Of a stretch of 64,000 bases of DNA, positions 17,446 to 25,423 are shown one piece after another. The notes below the pieces were generated by a model that did not search any database, was not told the origin of the DNA, and was given only the letters and a program-made list of their open reading frames with translations. The DNA comes from Porphyromonas vaginalis (lineage in GTDB: Bacteria > Bacteroidota > Bacteroidia > Bacteroidales > Porphyromonadaceae). The translations under genes and the position numbers were made by a program. The DNA lies in NCBI RefSeq assembly GCF_958301595.1, contig NZ_CATQJU010000001.1, positions 2,294,001-2,358,000 on the forward strand. The letters are read 5' to 3'. The first letter of the stretch is position 1. The number at the start of each line of letters is the position of its first letter.

Positions 17446-18670
17446 AGGAGGTTAGGATCAAGAGCTTACGTGCACGCTCTCCCATAGTCGTCGCGAGCAG
17501 ATAGTAGGTATCGCTCTCATCGGTCTTGAGCGTCTGCTTGAGCTGCTGAGCAGTCAGAGGGAAGTGCCGAGACATGATGGTCAGTGCTGGATAGCGCTGG
17601 CGGAGAGCCTGTAGCTCCTTACCTCTTAGGGTCGACTTGCTGTAGTCGATCTCCTCTATGAGCTTGTAGCTCTTGTAGAGCGGACTGGGAGAGGCCTTTG
17701 CTGAGGTGTAGATGTGACTATTGGGGCCGAGTAAGGTGAGCGACTGCTCCTCAGCGATGAGGTGAAAGGCACCGCTCTTCATCAGGAGTGGCTGTGGAAT
17801 GTGTATATACTCCTCGACCTTAGTCGCATAAGCTGTACGCACTGACGATAAGTGGTGGTACGGGAAGCTCCAGCGGCTCACCTGCCCCAGGCGATCCACG
17901 ACAGCTAGATAAATCTCTGAATCAGTCTCTTGTCGCTGCATAGAGACTGCGACCAGTAGCTCCTTGACCTCATCCTGCACCTGTACTATATGTACGGCAC
18001 AGACCTGCGGGAGCTGCTCTAATATCCACTGTATATCTAGCATCGGCGACAACTTGAGGAGCAGTCGTCCCTGATAGTCCAGCTCTTGTAGCCTACTCAT
18101 GATCTGTAGCGGTGATGGACTATACTCATCCATACTAATGAGCCGGCGATTAGGGTCCTCCATATCTCGGCGAGCCGGATCTGCGTAGATGAGTGTGATC
18201 CCCTCGAGTGTAGCACGCTCCATCGCTGCTAATGCGTCCCCGCAGTGTACCGTGACAGGACCCTGCGGCAAGATCTTGTGCAGATTATAGGTCAAGGCCT
18301 CTGCCATCGTCTGGTCTATCTCGTAGATGACGCTCAGCTCGGATACAGAGGCCATCGCTAGTGCGTCAATGCCTAGCCCACCAGTCATGTCTAGGATATG
18401 CTCCTGAGGTGCTATCAGTTGCTGCTTGTAGCGGGCTGTCAGTTCGCTACTACTCTGCTCGAAGTTGACTCGATGTGGTATATACCCACCGCTCTCGGCA
18501 AAGCGTGGCATCTTACGCTGCATCTTAGGCAGCAGAGCGACCTGTAGGGCTATCTGTCGCTTGATCTCAGGCTCCAGCTCACTCCGCTCGAAGAGTATCC
18601 TATCAGGCGATCTGTCGGCCCACTGCCTACTCAGAGCCACTACTTGCTCCATCTGTTGTTGTGATAGCAT
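17444..18670 (-). CDS. Class I SAM methyltransferase with THUMP-like domain (PG_1098-like)
   Basis: This 408-aa cytosolic protein has a Rossmann methyltransferase core with motif I ILDMTGGLGIDALAMA (about residues 93-108), an acidic SAM-ribose residue in VIYEIDQT, and the unusual catalytic-like motif YADPARRDM (about 160-168). The C-terminal part from about residue 320 matches the THUMP-like domain of the PG_1098 family. The family is thought to modify RNA, but the target is not established. A TAACTTTG -7 box on the minus strand (18694-18701) has its -33 CAAA at 18722-18725. That position is the edge of composite element 2. Confidence 0.85.
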   Translation of the reverse strand: MLSQQQMEQVVALSRQWADRSPDRILFERSELEPEIKRQIALQVALLPKMQRKMPRFAESGGYIPHRVNFEQSSSELTARYKQQLIAPQEHILDMTGGLGIDALAMASVSELSVIYEIDQTMAEALTYNLHKILPQGPVTVHCGDALAAMERATLEGITLIYADPARRDMEDPNRRLISMDEYSPSPLQIMSRLQELDYQGRLLLKLSPMLDIQWILEQLPQVCAVHIVQVQDEVKELLVAVSMQRQETDSEIYLAVVDRLGQVSRWSFPYHHLSSVRTAYATKVEEYIHIPQPLLMKSGAFHLIAEEQSLTLLGPNSHIYTSAKASPSPLYKSYKLIEEIDYSKSTLRGKELQALRQRYPALTIMSRHFPLTAQQLKQTLKTDESDTYYLLATTMGERARKLLILTS

Positions 18671-18693
18671 ATTGACTTGATGGTCTTATGACG

Positions 18694-18725
18694 CAAAGTT
18701 AAGACAACGCCCCCTTACGAGCAAA
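18694..18725 (-). promoter_or_regulatory. Promoter of the THUMP-like methyltransferase gene
   Basis: Read on the minus strand: TTTG (18725-18722), 20-nt spacer, TAACTTTG (18701-18694). The -33 part falls at the very edge of the truncated composite element. Confidence 0.65.
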
Positions 18726-18819
18726 ATGCCTCAGCCCTGACTGGGGAAATTCAACGCCGACTCGTTACAATAATTTAGAGCTGACAACGTATCGATACGA
18801 TACTGTGTCGGGGAAAAGT

Positions 18820-18995
18820 GATTTCCACGTGGATATTTCGAAATATCCAGGTGGAGAATTTTTATTTTCCACGTGGGGAATAAAAAATTCTTCGGAGGAA
18901 TCAAATGAAACTTCGGAAGAAATGAATCACGCCCACGTGGAAAATAAAAAATATCCACGTGGAGATTTGAGATTTTCCACGTGGATATTCGAGAA
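18820..18995. repeat. 22-bp palindrome array inside composite 2
   Basis: CCACGTGG-type dyads recur at 22-bp spacing (18825, 18847 as CCAGGTGG, 18869), then two TTCGGA dyads, then three CCACGTGG dyads with the last at 18977. Confidence 0.78.
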
Positions 18996-19222
18996 AGGAG
19001 GGGATCGGACGAATTTTCCTGTAAAGATATGTAAAGCAGGATTAGAGGTTAGAAGTTAGAGATTAGAGATCAGATCACTCTGATAGCTCCGATAGCTCCG
19101 ATAGCTCCAATCACTCCAGCTAACAGCCAACAGCCAATCCATGGCAGGACACATTATATATATAGCACTCATCTATGCCTCGCTTGTCCTTATGTGTGGC
19201 TCCTGAGAGAGCGATTATCATG

Positions 19223-19247
19223 AGACTATTGACTTTTGCAACAGTCT
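19223..19247. repeat. Solo hairpin of the family 2 MITE
   Basis: AGACTATTG ... CAACAGTCT matches the terminal hairpin of the 3483 copy (reverse complement) with the internal part missing. It splits the right end of composite 2. Confidence 0.65.
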
Positions 19248-19305
19248 CATAATGCGTCAGCACAAAAAAAACTAGGCTATAAAACTCCCTATGAAGTTTT
19301 TTCCC

Positions 19306-19313
19306 TACATTTG
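19306..19313 (+). promoter_or_regulatory. -7 box before the orphan lipoprotein gene
   Basis: TACATTTG fits TAnnTTTG; no clear -33 TTTG. The ATG is 73 nt downstream. Confidence 0.45.
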
Positions 19314-19385
19314 TAACTGTGTTGCACTTGACACTGGAATGTGCGTATTCCTGATCACTAAACCGAAATCCACTAATAATGAGCA

Positions 19386-20063
19386 ATGAATTGTAAAAAA
19401 ACACACTCTATTGTAGTTGTCACATTAGCCCTACTCTTTCTGACAACGTCTTGTAAACAAAGCTCAGCCCAAGAAAGTTGGAGCATTTATTCTTTTAGTA
19501 ATATTTGCTCTTTTAGGATTCCTAATACAATGGAGCTAAGAGCCCCCGATTCAAAAGTTGGTGTATTTATCAACGAGGCGGTTAATCGTATTTCAATAGA
19601 ACTCGGGCAAACTATTGCTAATAGGGAAATAAAATTTCAACCCAGAGGAATGAATTCCTCCGATAGAGAAGAGGTTATTAAAGCAACATCATTGTATTCG
19701 CGGATTATTGTTGCGGATATTATTGATGATGATATACCATCTCAACAGGATGTTGCCTCTCTAACAAATGAAGAAATTGATGAGGTTGAAGCTATTTTCA
19801 AAGACGATGTTGAATCCCTTGCTAGACGGTTAAACTTTACTGTTGATTGGATATCTTTTAGACGAGAAAAAATTGCGGGTAAGTATGCGTTGGTTTCAGT
19901 ATATAAAAGACCTTCTCAAAAAGGAGGACTAACCTATGTCGAGGAGTATAAATTCTTTATGAAAACCCATTTACTTCGCATCACATTAAGCTATCGAGAG
20001 GATGAAAGCAAATTATGGAAAGATGATTTCTCTAACATAATGAAAACCCTAAGTTTTAACTAA
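19386..20063 (+). CDS. Putative lipoprotein of unknown function
   Basis: This 225-aa protein has a signal peptide and a lipobox TTSC (Cys at residue 23). The mature part starts with a beta-rich segment (WSIYSFSNICSFRIPNTMEL) and ends with paired strands YVEEYKFFMKTHLLRITLSYRE and FSNIMKTLSF. This resembles small periplasmic proteins that measure or bind at the membrane, but no family is recognised. Its codon use is markedly more A/T-rich than neighbouring genes. It stands alone between composite element 2 and rpsP, which suggests acquisition by transfer. Confidence 0.7.
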   Translation: MNCKKTHSIVVVTLALLFLTTSCKQSSAQESWSIYSFSNICSFRIPNTMELRAPDSKVGVFINEAVNRISIELGQTIANREIKFQPRGMNSSDREEVIKATSLYSRIIVADIIDDDIPSQQDVASLTNEEIDEVEAIFKDDVESLARRLNFTVDWISFRREKIAGKYALVSVYKRPSQKGGLTYVEEYKFFMKTHLLRITLSYREDESKLWKDDFSNIMKTLSFN

Positions 20064-20119
20064 GCAAAGTAGATATTTAAGGTTCATCCCAATAGTGTCC
20101 TAAACGTTTGTGGAGGTGA

Positions 20120-20149
20120 TTGTGGAATGAAGATTTTTGCGTACCTTTG
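20120..20149 (+). promoter_or_regulatory. Promoter of rpsP
   Basis: TTG (20120-20122), 19-nt spacer, TACCTTTG (20142-20149). The leader to the ATG at 20213 is about 55-60 nt. Confidence 0.75.
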
Positions 20150-20212
20150 CACAGTTCGTATGAGACGAAAGTTCTCACGGACATCCAAATCATTCAAATC
20201 TCAATATCAACA

Positions 20213-20806
20213 ATGGCAACTAAAATCAGACTACAAAGATTCGGTCGTCGTGGCTACCCCTTCTACCGTATCGTCATCGCTGATAGCAGGGCTCCACGGG
20301 ATGGAAAGTTTATTGAGAGGATAGGTTCTTATAATCCGAACACTAATCCTGCTACAATAGATTTGAAGTTTGACCGCGCTCTCTATTGGCTCAAGGTCGG
20401 TGCACAGCCTAGTGACACCGCACGTCGCATCCTCTCACGTGAGGGTGTCCTCCTTAAGAAGCACCTCGATGGTGGTGTCGCCAAGGGCGCATTCACACAG
20501 GAGGTCGCAGACCAGCGCTTTGAGAGCTGGCTCACAAACAAGCAGCAGCTCCTCAAGGGAGTCGCTGAGCGTGACCAGCAGAAGGCTCATGATATAGCTC
20601 AGAAGCAGCACGAAGCTGAGGAAGAGCAAAACAAGGAGCGTAGCAAGGCACTAGAGGAGAAGAAGGCAGCCATCGAGCGCGAGAAGGCTGAGGCCGAAGC
20701 TGCTGCAAAGGCTGAAGCAGAGGCTAACGAGGAGGCTAACGCTACCGAGGAGGCTCCTGCCGCTGAGGAAGCACCAGCTACCGAAGAGGCTCCCGCTGCT
20801 GAGTAA
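20213..20806 (+). CDS. rpsP: 30S ribosomal protein bS16 with long acidic tail
   Basis: Residues 1-80 are a standard bS16: [21 protein letters not shown], then [14 protein letters not shown] and [20 protein letters not shown]. bS16 binds 16S rRNA and is needed for 30S assembly. From about residue 120 the protein continues as an Ala/Glu/Lys-rich, probably coiled, C-terminal tail with repeated EEAPA units, giving 198 aa against about 80-90 in E. coli. Such tails are usual in Bacteroidota. The start was placed at the conserved MATKIRL, not at the upstream in-frame ATG at 20120, which lies in the promoter. Confidence 0.95.
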   Translation: MATKIRLQRFGRRGYPFYRIVIADSRAPRDGKFIERIGSYNPNTNPATIDLKFDRALYWLKVGAQPSDTARRILSREGVLLKKHLDGGVAKGAFTQEVADQRFESWLTNKQQLLKGVAERDQQKAHDIAQKQHEAEEEQNKERSKALEEKKAAIEREKAEAEAAAKAEAEANEEANATEEAPAAEEAPATEEAPAAE

Positions 20807-20887
20807 GCTGACAGCTACACAACCTTTACGACATACCTAGTCGTATCTACCATGATACGTATCTATGTATCATAACATCTAGAGAGG

Positions 20888-20926
20888 CCCAGACTACATG
20901 ACTTTGTGTGGTCTGGGTTCTTTTTT
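20888..20926 (+). terminator. Terminator after rpsP
   Basis: A CCCAGAC / GTCTGGG stem is followed by TTCTTTTTT. Confidence 0.85.
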
Positions 20927-20965
20927 GGAGCTGGCAGATCTATGTGACTGTCTCTCTCTTTCATT

Positions 20966-22210
20966 ATGACATCTCCACAACTACAATACCACACCACTAC
21001 CCAGGGACTACGTATCGTCTACTACCCTATCCCCAGCCAGGTCACCTATATAGGCTACATGGTACAGACGGGGTCGGCTCACGATCCGCAGCCCTACCAT
21101 GGACTGGCGCACTGTACGGAGCACATGCTCTTTAAGGGGACGCATAGACGACACGCCCTACACCTAGTGAATCGTGTCGAGGCGGTGGGTGCTGATCTCA
21201 ACGCTTTCACCACCAAAGAGGATACAACCCTACACATAACCATCCCCTCACGCTATGCGCTCAGGGCCATTCATCTGCTCACAGATATAGTGCTCAACAG
21301 CTACATACCATCCGAAGAGCTGAGCAAAGAGCAGGAGGTGATCATCGAGGAGATCGCCAGCTACCTAGATGCTCCGAGTGAGCGGATATATGATGAGTTT
21401 GAGGAGCTACTCTTTAGCGGCACGCCACTAGCGCACAATATCCTAGGCTCCGAGCAGTCTGTCAGACGTATCTCCTCGACAGTCGTGCGACGCTTTATGG
21501 ATCAGTACTATCGTCCCGACAATATGGTGCTGGGCATCTGGGGCGAGATAGACTTTGACAAAGCAATCGAGATGATCGAGCATCTCTACAGCGAGCCACG
21601 AGTAGCTGCGGGAGACCCATTTAAGGTGCCAAAGGTCAAGCCCACGGCCACACCCGAGCAGCTCATCGCTAAGACCCACCACTACCGCACCAACCAGTGC
21701 CACTGCATCATAGGGACGCATGCTCCGAGCCTGCACAATCGAGAGCGCTACGCAATGACGCTCTTCAACAACTTCGTCGGAGGACCCGCCATCTCCTCGC
21801 AGCTGAACCTTCATCTGCGTGAAGAGCTGGGACTAGTCTACAGTGTCGAAGCAAATTATACGCCTTACCTGAGTGATGGCGTCTGGAGCGTTTACCTGGG
21901 TACAGGGAGCGACACACTACAACAAGCAGTGGAGGCGGTGCATAGCATCTTGGACCGCTACGTCACCACGCCTATGAGTGTGGAGCAGCTGGCGATCAGT
22001 AAGCAGCAGATCGTGGGGCAGCTACTCCTCGCCAACGATCAGCACGACAGCGAGCTCATCACGATGCTCAAGAGCTACCTTTACTTCGGCAGGGTCAGTA
22101 GCGTCGCCGAGGTGGCAGAGCGCATACAGGCGATCACGCCTGAGGATATCACCGAGATGGTCAGTCGCTACCTAACGAGAGCGCAGCGACACACGCTCAT
22201 CTATAAGTAG
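20966..22210 (+). CDS. M16-family zinc peptidase (processing-peptidase type)
   Basis: This 414-aa protein has the inverted zinc motif HCTEH (about residues 47-51, in GLAHCTEHMLFKGT) and a distal Glu in EEIASYLDAPSERIYDEFEELLF. These are the catalytic site of single-domain-pair M16 peptidases related to mitochondrial processing peptidase. The second half (from about 220) is the inactive M16 domain with LNLHLREELGLVYSVEANY. No signal peptide is seen, so it is probably cytosolic. The substrate is unknown. The acyltransferase gene downstream has its own -7 box. Confidence 0.9.
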   Translation: MTSPQLQYHTTTQGLRIVYYPIPSQVTYIGYMVQTGSAHDPQPYHGLAHCTEHMLFKGTHRRHALHLVNRVEAVGADLNAFTTKEDTTLHITIPSRYALRAIHLLTDIVLNSYIPSEELSKEQEVIIEEIASYLDAPSERIYDEFEELLFSGTPLAHNILGSEQSVRRISSTVVRRFMDQYYRPDNMVLGIWGEIDFDKAIEMIEHLYSEPRVAAGDPFKVPKVKPTATPEQLIAKTHHYRTNQCHCIIGTHAPSLHNRERYAMTLFNNFVGGPAISSQLNLHLREELGLVYSVEANYTPYLSDGVWSVYLGTGSDTLQQAVEAVHSILDRYVTTPMSVEQLAISKQQIVGQLLLANDQHDSELITMLKSYLYFGRVSSVAEVAERIQAITPEDITEMVSRYLTRAQRHTLIYK

Positions 22211-22254
22211 TAAAGCGACATTACGAAGGAAGTGACTGTCAAGGGCTTTTTCAT

Positions 22255-22262
22255 TACCTTTG
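22255..22262 (+). promoter_or_regulatory. -7 box before the acyltransferase gene
   Basis: TACCTTTG, 69 nt before the ATG. No good -33 TTTG at the expected distance. Confidence 0.5.
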
Positions 22263-22331
22263 TGAGCAAGATACAAGCACTGAGGCTCGTATGCTACGAC
22301 TTCAGTATGTGAGACAACCCCCTACTCCTCT

Positions 22332-23081
22332 ATGCTACTACGGATACTATACATTATATATATAGTCTTAATAGCGGCTCCCATCTATGCGGTGGTAACC
22401 ATCGTCTTGGCACTTATCATGACGGTGGGCTGCTTGCTAGGCTTCGGCAAGTTCTTTAGCTACTACCCAGGACTCATCTGGTCGTGGCTAGGACTGATCC
22501 TATCCCTCTGTCCCGTCACCGTGCGAGGGCGCAAGAACTACGACAAGAAGTCGGGTCCCTATGTCGTCATGGCCAACCACCAGGGCGCTTACGATATCTT
22601 CCTCCTCTACGGCTTCCTCGGCATCCCCTTCAAGTGGGTGATGAAAGAGTCGCTGCGGCGTGTCCCCTTTGTGGGCAAAGCGTGCGCAGTCGCGGGCTTT
22701 ATCTTTGTCAATGGGCATAGCATACAGAACATCCGCAACTCACTAGACGAAGCTAAGCGTTCGCTCGGTGATGGCTACTCGATCTTTATCTTCCCCGAGG
22801 GCAGTCGTACTCGCACGGGACGTATGCAGCCCTTCAAGAAGGGCGGCTTCGTGATCGCCGATGAGCTAGACATCCCGATCATCCCTGTCTCCATCTCGGG
22901 CTCCTATGGCGTGATGCGCGCAGGCTCGTTGCTACCACACTGGCGTCGCCTCTATCTAGATATACACCCGCCAGTCCACCCTCGAGAGTTCCATACTTCG
23001 GATCAGCCGATACAAGATCTCCGCGAGCAAGTTTACCACACGATACAGCAAGGCATACATGATGGCACAGAGCGACTCTAG
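22332..23081 (+). CDS. plsC: 1-acyl-sn-glycerol-3-phosphate acyltransferase (PlsC type)
   Basis: This 249-aa membrane-associated acyltransferase makes phosphatidic acid from lysophosphatidate. Two N-terminal hydrophobic segments (about 1-60) are followed by the catalytic NHxxxxD box (NHQGAYD, about 84-90) and the glycerol-phosphate box FPEGSRTRTG (about 153-162). Its last 23 nt overlap the phosphatase gene, so the two are translationally coupled. Other lysophospholipid acyltransferases share these motifs, so the exact acceptor is inferred. Confidence 0.9.
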   Translation: MLLRILYIIYIVLIAAPIYAVVTIVLALIMTVGCLLGFGKFFSYYPGLIWSWLGLILSLCPVTVRGRKNYDKKSGPYVVMANHQGAYDIFLLYGFLGIPFKWVMKESLRRVPFVGKACAVAGFIFVNGHSIQNIRNSLDEAKRSLGDGYSIFIFPEGSRTRTGRMQPFKKGGFVIADELDIPIIPVSISGSYGVMRAGSLLPHWRRLYLDIHPPVHPREFHTSDQPIQDLREQVYHTIQQGIHDGTERL

Positions 23082-23571
23082 TAGTAAAGCTCCTTACCGC
23101 ATCCTCTTCGTCTGTCTAGGCAACATCTGTCGCTCGCCTCTCGCAGAGGCTATCATGAGACAACTCCTAGCCGAAGACCCCGCCAGTTCGTCTCGGATCG
23201 AAGTAGACTCGGCAGGCATAGGTGGATGGCATCAGGGACAACTAGCAGATCCGCGCATGCGTGCCCATGCAGCACGGCGGGGCATTGAGATGACGCATCG
23301 TGCGAGGCAGATTAAGGATGAAGACTTTGACGCCTTTGACCTGATCATCGCCATGGACGATGACAACTATGATGCACTGCGCGAGCTAGCCCCGACGCTA
23401 GAGCAGCAGGAGAAGGTCGTGCGTATGGCGGACTACCTCGAGCAGATGCCATGGGACCACATCCCCGATCCATACTACGGCGGGGCGTCGGGCTTTGAGC
23501 TCGTCCTGGATCTACTCACTGAGGGGTGTACCAATCTATACCACCGATGCAAGGCGCAGAGCGGTAAGTAA
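23059..23571 (+). CDS. Low-molecular-weight protein tyrosine phosphatase
   Basis: This 170-aa enzyme has the P-loop CLGNICRSP (C-x5-R-S, about residues 20-28) near the N-terminus and the general-acid motif DPYYGG (about 138-143), the complete active site of the family. In bacteria these enzymes often control exopolysaccharide synthesis or signalling by dephosphorylating tyrosine kinases. The partner is not visible here. The gene overlaps the acyltransferase by 23 nt. A second ATG follows immediately (23062), and either could be used. Confidence 0.93.
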   Translation: MMAQSDSSSKAPYRILFVCLGNICRSPLAEAIMRQLLAEDPASSSRIEVDSAGIGGWHQGQLADPRMRAHAARRGIEMTHRARQIKDEDFDAFDLIIAMDDDNYDALRELAPTLEQQEKVVRMADYLEQMPWDHIPDPYYGGASGFELVLDLLTEGCTNLYHRCKAQSGK

Positions 23572-23593
23572 TCGGGGGGAACACGACTTTTCG

Positions 23594-23601
23594 TACTTTT
23601 G
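23594..23601 (+). promoter_or_regulatory. -7 box before the phosphoethanolamine transferase pair
   Basis: TACTTTTG matches TAnnTTTG; no clear -33 box. The ATG of the first transferase is at 23660. Confidence 0.5.
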
Positions 23602-23659
23602 CGCTAGACTTATTACGACCTCTTATTACGACCTTGTTAACGAGCAATCTTTTATTCCG

Positions 23660-25423
23660 ATGATTCCTAAGATAAAAAGGCTTCTCTCCATCTGTGGGGG
23701 CTATCTGAAGCAGTTGTGGGGGCGTATGTGTAGTATGCCAAATCTCTTTGCCTTCCTGACCCTCCTGCAAGTGCTTATGGGGAGCTTAATGATACTGTAC
23801 CTTCGCATGGAGATGCCTCTGCTCCTTTGGCTGGGAGGCTATATCGCCGGCACTGCGATACTGATGACGCTCCCTGCCATACTGCCGCAACGGTGGTGGC
23901 GCATCACTTGGACTAGTCTCATCGTACTGCTCTCGGCTGTACTATTTATATATGAGTATTATCTGCTCACCCAGTACGGCACGCTCCTCACGCAGACCGT
24001 CTTGCTGCAGTACTATCCGCCCTGGGCCGATGATGTGTGTCGCTCGCTACTACCATGGAGTATGCCGATGCACACGCTACTAGAGGCTATCGGACTGCTC
24101 TGTGGCATCAGTCTTGTGACCTGGTTAACCCGCAAGGGCTGGGGACTAGTCTTCATGCTACTGCTAGTACTTATCTCTGGTATACCGCACGCTACACAGC
24201 TAAGCCCAATAGTGACAGGGGGTATCTCGAATGAAGAGGCTTACACGCTCGCTCACGAGTACAGTATGATGAGCCGCTACGTAGCGACCACGCTAGGAGT
24301 CTTTACCAATCAAAAGCGATACGACGAGATGGGGCAAAACTTATGGAAAAACACTCCGACCAACGTTCGCCTCATGCCGCAGCGTCAGCCACACAACGTG
24401 GTGGTCATCATAGGCGAGTCTCTACGTCGCTTAGACATGCACTGCTACGGCTATCCACTAGAGAATACCCCACGCCTAGACTCACTAGTCCAGGCTGGCT
24501 CACTAGTCCTCTACGATGATGTCGTCTGCCCACAGCCTAACACGCTCACCTCGCTGCGACGCGTCCTCACCATACGAGGCGAAGACGAGCAAGCTCCTTG
24601 GGATGCCACGACGACACTCCCTATCACCTTCTCCTCTGCTGGCTACAAAACCTACTGGTGTAGCAATCAGGAGATGAGTGGAGACTGGATCGAGGAGGTC
24701 TCGCTCATAGCCTCCACGGCCGACAGCACTTACTACACCGATGGGAGTACCTCTAGTGCCTTGCACTGGAAGGCTGGGCAAGTCAAGCACGATGAACTCC
24801 TCCTCCCGCATCTGATCGACTATCGGCATACCACTTCACCTAATGGGAGCCTTCTCGTCGTAACTCACTTGATGGGGAGTCATGCGGCCTTTGCCGATAG
24901 ATACCCCAACGATCGCTTTAGCCACTTTACAGCTACAGATGTAAAGCAAGTAGAGCCTCGCCTCAGCTCAGGAGAGGCGCAAAACTCGGCTGAGTATATG
25001 AACTCGATCCTCTACAACGACTCCATCGTCTCAGAGATTATCAAATACTACAGCCAGAGCTCCTCCATCGTCATCTACTTCTCAGATCATGCTATCTCTC
25101 GCTACGACAATCCCAAGGCTCCTCATCAGGCAGCACACGGAGTCTGCGAGAGTGCTCTGCAGGTACCCTTTATGGTCTATATGTCCGATCAGTTTGCTGC
25201 AGAGAATCCCGACATCCTACTCGCCGTGCAGCGTGCGCGATACAAACCCTTCATGACCGATCTCTTCACCTCTTCACTCATGGGACTTATGGGCATCGAG
25301 TCAAACTATACCATTCCCCGCTTACAGCTATGGAGTCTATCGTACGATGCGACCCGTCCTAGATGTATCAAGGGCTTTGGCTCTGAGGTAACCTTCTCAC
25401 CTAAGCATCCAGATCAGCTATGA
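23660..25423 (+). CDS. Sulfatase-fold phosphoethanolamine transferase, catalytic residues present
   Basis: This 587-aa protein has about five N-terminal membrane segments (residues 30-180) followed by a periplasmic alkaline-phosphatase/sulfatase-fold domain, as in EptA/CptA enzymes that add phosphoethanolamine to lipid A or core. The active-site features are present: metal-binding Glu in VVVIIGESLRR, a probable Thr nucleophile in PQPNTLTSLRRVLT, His in HLMGSHAAF...RYP, and Asp-His in YFSDHAIS with a later His in APHQAAHG. The acceptor is not known. The start was set at MIPKIKRL; the open frame extends further upstream into the phosphatase gene, but that part is not protein-like. The stop overlaps the start of a paralogue (ATGA). 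Confidence 0.85.
   Translation: MIPKIKRLLSICGGYLKQLWGRMCSMPNLFAFLTLLQVLMGSLMILYLRMEMPLLLWLGGYIAGTAILMTLPAILPQRWWRITWTSLIVLLSAVLFIYEYYLLTQYGTLLTQTVLLQYYPPWADDVCRSLLPWSMPMHTLLEAIGLLCGISLVTWLTRKGWGLVFMLLLVLISGIPHATQLSPIVTGGISNEEAYTLAHEYSMMSRYVATTLGVFTNQKRYDEMGQNLWKNTPTNVRLMPQRQPHNVVVIIGESLRRLDMHCYGYPLENTPRLDSLVQAGSLVLYDDVVCPQPNTLTSLRRVLTIRGEDEQAPWDATTTLPITFSSAGYKTYWCSNQEMSGDWIEEVSLIASTADSTYYTDGSTSSALHWKAGQVKHDELLLPHLIDYRHTTSPNGSLLVVTHLMGSHAAFADRYPNDRFSHFTATDVKQVEPRLSSGEAQNSAEYMNSILYNDSIVSEIIKYYSQSSSIVIYFSDHAISRYDNPKAPHQAAHGVCESALQVPFMVYMSDQFAAENPDILLAVQRARYKPFMTDLFTSSLMGLMGIESNYTIPRLQLWSLSYDATRPRCIKGFGSEVTFSPKHPDQL

Larger units (their letters stand above)
18722..19263. mobile_element. Composite repeat element 2, left cap truncated
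   Basis: It has the same order as composite 1: only the end of the left cap (GCCTCAGCCCTG, 18728-18739), the core, the palindrome array (18820-18995), a TTAGAG-rich tail, runs of CTCCGATAG and AACAGCCA short repeats (19078-19136), and a right cap ending AATGCGTCAG. The right cap is interrupted just before its end by a 25-29-bp hairpin identical to the tip of the family 2 MITE (19223-19247). No gene is present. Confidence 0.65.

Noticed and set aside
18805-19059. 84-aa open frame across the composite 2 array (and similar frames at 6762, 27358, 27407, 46657)
   Set aside because: The predicted peptides are translations of the 22-bp repeats (KYPRGDLRFSTW-type) with no start signal or conservation of codons; both strands give similar frames.
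20120-20212. N-terminal extension of ribosomal protein bS16
   Set aside because: It overlaps the TACCTTTG promoter; bS16 proteins start at the conserved MATKIRL.
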